Origin: Pseudomonas protegens
GTDB lineage: Bacteria; Pseudomonadota; Gammaproteobacteria; Pseudomonadales; Pseudomonadaceae
Reading direction: 5' to 3'
NCBI RefSeq assembly: GCF_013407925.2
Contig: NZ_CP060201.1
Span: 5,441,001 to 5,505,000 of the forward strand
DNA length: 64,000 nucleotides
The translations under genes were made by a program, and so were the position numbers. Below, piece after piece: positions 60,291 through 64,000 of this stretch. A model generated the notes under the pieces. That model was not told the DNA's origin, did not search any database, and worked only from the letters and a program-made list of their open reading frames with translations. Position 1 is the first letter of the stretch. The number at the start of each line of letters is the position of its first letter.

Positions 60291-63056
60291 ATGAAGCTCA
60301 GCCTGTTGAAAGAATTCTTTGCCGGATTTCTCCGTACCCGGCACTTTTCCCGGCATTTTCGTCGCCTGGCGCTGCTGGACAGCATCCGCGACGCCAGCGT
60401 CAGCCGCGATGTGCCGCCGACCCTGGGGCAAACCCTGGTGGCGGCGGCCAACAGCGACGCCGCGCAACTGCTGGACCAGCTCGGCAGCCACACCGACGGT
60501 CTGAGCAGCGAGGAGGCCGAAGCCCAGCGTGAGCGGTATGGCCTCAACGAGGTCGAGCACGAGCAGGCGCTGCCCTGGTGGACCCACCTGTGGCACTGCT
60601 ACAAGAACCCGTTCAACCTGCTGTTGACCCTGCTGGCGGTGATCTCCTGGCTGACCGAGGACATGAAGGCGGCCACGGTGATTTTCTCCATGGTGGTGCT
60701 CTCGACCCTGCTGCGCTTCTGGCAGGAGGCCAAGTCGAACAAGGCCGCCGACGCCCTCAAGGCGATGGTCAGCAACACCGCCACGGTGATGCGTCCCGGG
60801 TCGGCGCCCCAGGCGGCGCCGATGCTCGGGCGTTTGCTGGGGGCCGCCGCCGAGGCCAAGGGCGCCCAGCGCATCGAACTGCCGATCAAGCAACTGGTGC
60901 CCGGCGACCTGATCGTGCTCTCGGCCGGCGACATGATTCCCGCTGACTGCCGGGTGCTCAGCGCCAAGGACCTGTTCGTCAGCCAGGCGGCGATGACCGG
61001 CGAATCCATGCCGGTGGAAAAGTTCCCGCGTCAGCAGGACGCCGATACCAGCAACCCGCTGGACCTGGACAACATCCTGTTCATGGGCACCAACGTGGTC
61101 TCGGGTTCGGCCACGGCGGTGATCCTGACCACCGGCAACAGCACCTATTTCGGTGCCCTGGCCCAGCGGGTCAGCGCCACCGACCGTGCGCCGACTTCGT
61201 TCCAGAGCGGGGTCAACAAGGTCAGCTGGCTGTTGATCCGCTTCATGTTTGTCATGGCGCCGCTGGTGCTGTTCATCAACGGTTTTACCAAGGGCGACTG
61301 GATGGAGGCGCTGCTGTTCGCGCTGTCGATCGCCGTCGGCCTGACCCCGGAAATGCTGCCGATGATCGTCACCTCGACCCTGGCCAAGGGCGCGGTGTTC
61401 CTCTCGCGCAAGAAGGTCATCGTCAAGCGCCTGGACGCGATCCAGAACTTCGGCGCCATGGACGTGCTGTGCACCGACAAGACCGGCACCCTGACCCAGG
61501 ACAAGATCTTCCTCTCGCGGCACGTGGACGTCTGGGGCGAGGACTCCGACGACGTGCTGGAAATGGCCTACCTCAACAGCTACTACCAGACCGGGCTGAA
61601 GAACCTGCTGGACGTGGCGGTGCTGGAGCACGTCGAAGTGCACCGCGAGCTCAAGGTTGGCACGGCGTTCCAGAAGGTCGATGAAATTCCCTTTGACTTC
61701 AATCGCCGGCGCATGTCGGTGGTGGTGGCCGAGCAGGACCACCCGCACCTGTTGATCTGCAAGGGGGCGGTGGAAGAAGTGCTGGCGGTGTGCCGCAACG
61801 TGCGTCACGGCGAGGCCGAGGAAGCCCTGACCGAGAGCCTGCTGGCGCGGATTCGCCAGGTCACCGCCGATCTCAACGAAGAGGGGCTGCGGGTGGTGGC
61901 GGTGGCGGCCCGGCCGATGCTCGAAGGACGCGACACCTACAGCCTGGCGGACGAGCGCGAGCTGACCCTGATCGGCTATGTGGCGTTCCTCGATCCGCCC
62001 AAGGAAAGCACCGCGCCGGCCCTCAAGGCCCTGGCCGAGCATGGCGTGGCGGTGAAAGTGCTGACCGGCGACAACGAGCTGGTGACGGCCAAGATCTGCC
62101 GCGAAGTGGGCCTGGAGCAGCAGGGCCTGCTGATGGGCAACGACATCGAGCGCATGAGCGACGAGCAACTGGCCAAGGCGGTGGAAACCACCAATGTCTT
62201 CGCCAAGCTGACCCCGACCCACAAGGAACGGATCGTCCGCCTGCTCAAGGCCAACGGCCATGTGGTGGGGTTCATGGGCGACGGGATCAACGATGCGCCG
62301 GCGCTGCGCACCGCCGACATCGGTATTTCGGTGGACAGCGCGGTGGACATCGCCAAGGAAGCGGCGGACATCATCCTCCTGGAAAAGAGCCTGATGGTGC
62401 TGGAGGAGGGCGTGCTGGAAGGGCGCCGGACCTTCGCCAACATGCTCAAGTACATCAAGATGACCGCCAGCTCGAACTTCGGCAACGTGTTCTCGGTGCT
62501 GGTGGCCAGTGCCTTCATCCCGTTCCTGCCGATGCTGCCGATGCACCTCCTGGTGCAGAACCTGCTGTATGACATTTCGCAGATCGCCATTCCCTTCGAC
62601 AACGTCGACGAGGACATGCTCAAGCAACCCCAGCGCTGGCAGCCGGCGGACGTCGGGCGCTTCATGATGTTCTTCGGGCCGATCAGCTCGATCTTCGACA
62701 TCACCACCTTTGCCCTGATGTGGTACGTGTTCGACGCCAACACCCCGGACCACCAGACCCTGTTCCAATCCGGCTGGTTCGTGGTCGGGCTGCTGACCCA
62801 GACCCTGATCGTGCACATGATCCGCACGCCGAAGATTCCGTTCCTGCAGAGCCGCGCGGCCACGCCGCTGCTGGTGATGACCGGGATCATCATGGCGGTG
62901 GGGATCTTCCTGCCGATGGGCCCTTTGGCGCACTACTTCAAGCTGCAGGCGCTGCCGTCGCTGTACTTCGTGTTCCTGCCGCTGATCCTGCTGGCCTACA
63001 TGATCCTGACCCAGGCGGTGAAGGGCTTCTACGTGCGCCGCTTCGGCTGGCAATAG
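60291..63056 (+). CDS. mgtA: MgtA: P-type Mg2+-importing ATPase
   Basis: A 921-residue P-type IIIB ATPase. Motifs: MTGESMPVEKF (actuator), CTDKTGTLTQD (phosphorylated Asp), LTGDNELVTAKICREVGL and GDGINDAPALRTADIGISVD (hinge). There is a paired set of N-terminal helices after LPWWTHLWHCYKNPFN and six C-terminal helices (MLPMHLLVQNLLYDISQIAIPFD). It imports Mg2+ when external Mg2+ is low. The ATG at 60291 is 8 nt after GGAG; the ATG two codons earlier is too close to that site. Followed by mgtC. Confidence 0.94.
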   Translation: MKLSLLKEFFAGFLRTRHFSRHFRRLALLDSIRDASVSRDVPPTLGQTLVAAANSDAAQLLDQLGSHTDGLSSEEAEAQRERYGLNEVEHEQALPWWTHLWHCYKNPFNLLLTLLAVISWLTEDMKAATVIFSMVVLSTLLRFWQEAKSNKAADALKAMVSNTATVMRPGSAPQAAPMLGRLLGAAAEAKGAQRIELPIKQLVPGDLIVLSAGDMIPADCRVLSAKDLFVSQAAMTGESMPVEKFPRQQDADTSNPLDLDNILFMGTNVVSGSATAVILTTGNSTYFGALAQRVSATDRAPTSFQSGVNKVSWLLIRFMFVMAPLVLFINGFTKGDWMEALLFALSIAVGLTPEMLPMIVTSTLAKGAVFLSRKKVIVKRLDAIQNFGAMDVLCTDKTGTLTQDKIFLSRHVDVWGEDSDDVLEMAYLNSYYQTGLKNLLDVAVLEHVEVHRELKVGTAFQKVDEIPFDFNRRRMSVVVAEQDHPHLLICKGAVEEVLAVCRNVRHGEAEEALTESLLARIRQVTADLNEEGLRVVAVAARPMLEGRDTYSLADERELTLIGYVAFLDPPKESTAPALKALAEHGVAVKVLTGDNELVTAKICREVGLEQQGLLMGNDIERMSDEQLAKAVETTNVFAKLTPTHKERIVRLLKANGHVVGFMGDGINDAPALRTADIGISVDSAVDIAKEAADIILLEKSLMVLEEGVLEGRRTFANMLKYIKMTASSNFGNVFSVLVASAFIPFLPMLPMHLLVQNLLYDISQIAIPFDNVDEDMLKQPQRWQPADVGRFMMFFGPISSIFDITTFALMWYVFDANTPDHQTLFQSGWFVVGLLTQTLIVHMIRTPKIPFLQSRAATPLLVMTGIIMAVGIFLPMGPLAHYFKLQALPSLYFVFLPLILLAYMILTQAVKGFYVRRFGWQ

Positions 63057-63062
63057 TGGAGT

Positions 63063-63141
63063 AGCGGCAAGCTTTAAGCGGCAAGCGGCAAGTTTCGAGT
63101 TCGTGGCGTACAGCTTGTAACGTGCGGCTTGTAGCTTGTCG
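63063..63141. repeat. Short direct and inverted repeats between mgtA and mgtC
   Basis: GCGGCAAG-type units (three within 30 bp) are followed by inverted GGCTTGTAGCTTG-type units. This resembles the degenerate CAAGCTT-rich intergenic repeats of Pseudomonas. No function seen. Confidence 0.5.
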
Positions 63142-63165
63142 CCAGCAGCCAAGAGGACCTTCGCC

Positions 63166-63882
63166 ATGCAAGCCCTGCACAACATCAACCTGGACTCGCT
63201 GATCGACACCCTGGTCAGCCTCAGCGCGGCCTTCATCCTCGGTGGCCTGATCGGCTTCGAGCGCCAGTACCGGCAGCGCACCGCGGGCTTGCGCACCAAC
63301 GTGCTGGTGGCGGTGGGCGCGGCGATCTTCGTCGACATGGCCAACCGCCTGGGCGGTGCCGACGGCGCGGTGCGGGTGGTGGCCTACGTGGTGTCGGGCA
63401 TCGGCTTTCTCGGCGCCGGGGTGATCATGCGCGAGGAGGGCAACGTCCGTGGCCTGAACACCGCGGCCACCCTCTGGGCCTCGGCGGCGGTGGGCGCCTG
63501 CGCTGGCGCCGACCTGATCCTCGAGGCGTTGCTCGGCACGCTGTTCGTGCTGGCCGCCAATACCCTGTTGCGGCCGATCGTCAACAACATCAACCGCCAG
63601 CCGCTGGACGTGATCTCGGCGGAGGTCACCAACATCGTCTACGTGATTGCCCACCGTTCGAAACAGAAGGCGGTGTTCGCCCTGCTGGAAGCCGAGCTGG
63701 AACGCAGCAACTACCCGGCCAGCGATGTCGATGTGCATGCCTTTGGCAATGACGATGTGGAGATCGAGGCGACCCTGGCCAGCACCTCGGTGGACGGTGA
63801 CGAACTGGACGCGCTGGTGGCGCGGCTGTCCACCTCGGCCCTGGTGCAGCAGGCGTTCTGGAGCCCGAGCACCACCGAGTGA
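63166..63882 (+). CDS. mgtC: MgtC family protein
   Basis: A 238-residue MgtC/SapB protein. The N-terminal half has membrane helices with conserved GGLIGFERQYRQRTAGLRTN, VGAAIFVDMAN and GIGFLGAGVIMREEGNVRGLNTAATLWASAAVGACAG. A cytoplasmic C-terminal domain follows. MgtC proteins modulate membrane energetics and survival in low Mg2+. AGAGGA lies 8 nt before the ATG at 63166. It is probably co-transcribed with mgtA. Nothing further is seen in 63883-64000. Confidence 0.92.
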   Translation: MQALHNINLDSLIDTLVSLSAAFILGGLIGFERQYRQRTAGLRTNVLVAVGAAIFVDMANRLGGADGAVRVVAYVVSGIGFLGAGVIMREEGNVRGLNTAATLWASAAVGACAGADLILEALLGTLFVLAANTLLRPIVNNINRQPLDVISAEVTNIVYVIAHRSKQKAVFALLEAELERSNYPASDVDVHAFGNDDVEIEATLASTSVDGDELDALVARLSTSALVQQAFWSPSTTE

Positions 63883-64000
63883 CCATTGTGCGTTGACGGC
63901 CTTGCGCGGTCTTTCTCGGTTCTCAGAGGCGTGTGCCGGTTTACAGGAAAAGCCTTACATCAAAACAAGACCGTGCCCGTCTGCAAAAAGCGGGTGGCGA

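Noticed and set aside
60153..63344. A 1063-codon minus-strand open frame across mgtA
   Set aside because: Antisense to an ATPase with all family motifs; rich in His/Gln/Arg with no domain.

Overview
The window is about 64 kb of high-GC DNA that reads as the main pyoverdine (pvd) locus of a fluorescent Pseudomonas, probably of the P. fluorescens/protegens/chlororaphis group. The evidence is a full set of recognisable Pvd proteins in the usual order, eight PvdS-type promoter boxes, REP palindromes and Pseudomonas-type neighbours.

Layout: 1-2.1 kb holds small housekeeping or accessory genes and a TetR repressor divergent from an MFS exporter, with two palindromic operators between them. At 3.3-5.4 kb are a type II thioesterase and a siderophore-interacting ferric reductase, both behind PvdS boxes. 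At 5.4-29.5 kb lies a plus-strand operon of three NRPS genes with a SyrP/TauD-type beta-hydroxylase between the first and second. Read from the sequence, the adenylation codes suggest D-Ser, Lys, (hydroxy-)His, D-Asp and D-hydroxyornithine. NRPS2 opens with a degenerate, non-catalytic C-like domain of the 'interface' type. NRPS3 ends in a C domain with no thioesterase. A structured, repeat-rich gap (29.5-30.1 kb) follows. Then come the minus-strand genes fpvA, pvdE, an N-hydroxyornithine acetyltransferase in the place usually held by the formyltransferase pvdF, pvdO, pvdN and pvdM, with the divergent tyrosinase gene pvdP.

Between pvdP and opmQ, which are neighbours in P. aeruginosa, sits an 11-kb type VI secretion island. 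It holds hcp, vgrG, a DUF4123 chaperone, a VasX-like pore-forming effector, three DUF6708-like putative immunity proteins, a frameshifted gene, a gene with a tetranucleotide repeat, and two small putative orphan immunity genes. A 146-bp remnant of the opmQ 3' end lies inside it, so most of the island is flanked by direct repeats of opmQ sequence. The hcp promoter region carries a sigma-54-like element and three 18-bp palindromes upstream.

The pvd locus resumes with opmQ-pvdT-pvdR (pyoverdine export and recycling), the ECF sigma gene fpvI and pvdA (ornithine hydroxylase). The window ends with mgtA and mgtC (Mg2+ homeostasis). mgtA has a PhoP-box-like sequence and a leader of roughly 500 nt that contains short ORFs.

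How it fits together: PvdA and the acetyltransferase make acetyl-hydroxyornithine. PvdL (not in this window) would supply the chromophore precursor. NRPS1-3 build the peptide, and PvdP, PvdO, PvdN and PvdM mature the product in the periplasm. PvdE and PvdRT-OpmQ move it across the envelope. FpvA takes up the ferric form and signals to FpvI. PvdS and PvdL are not encoded here.
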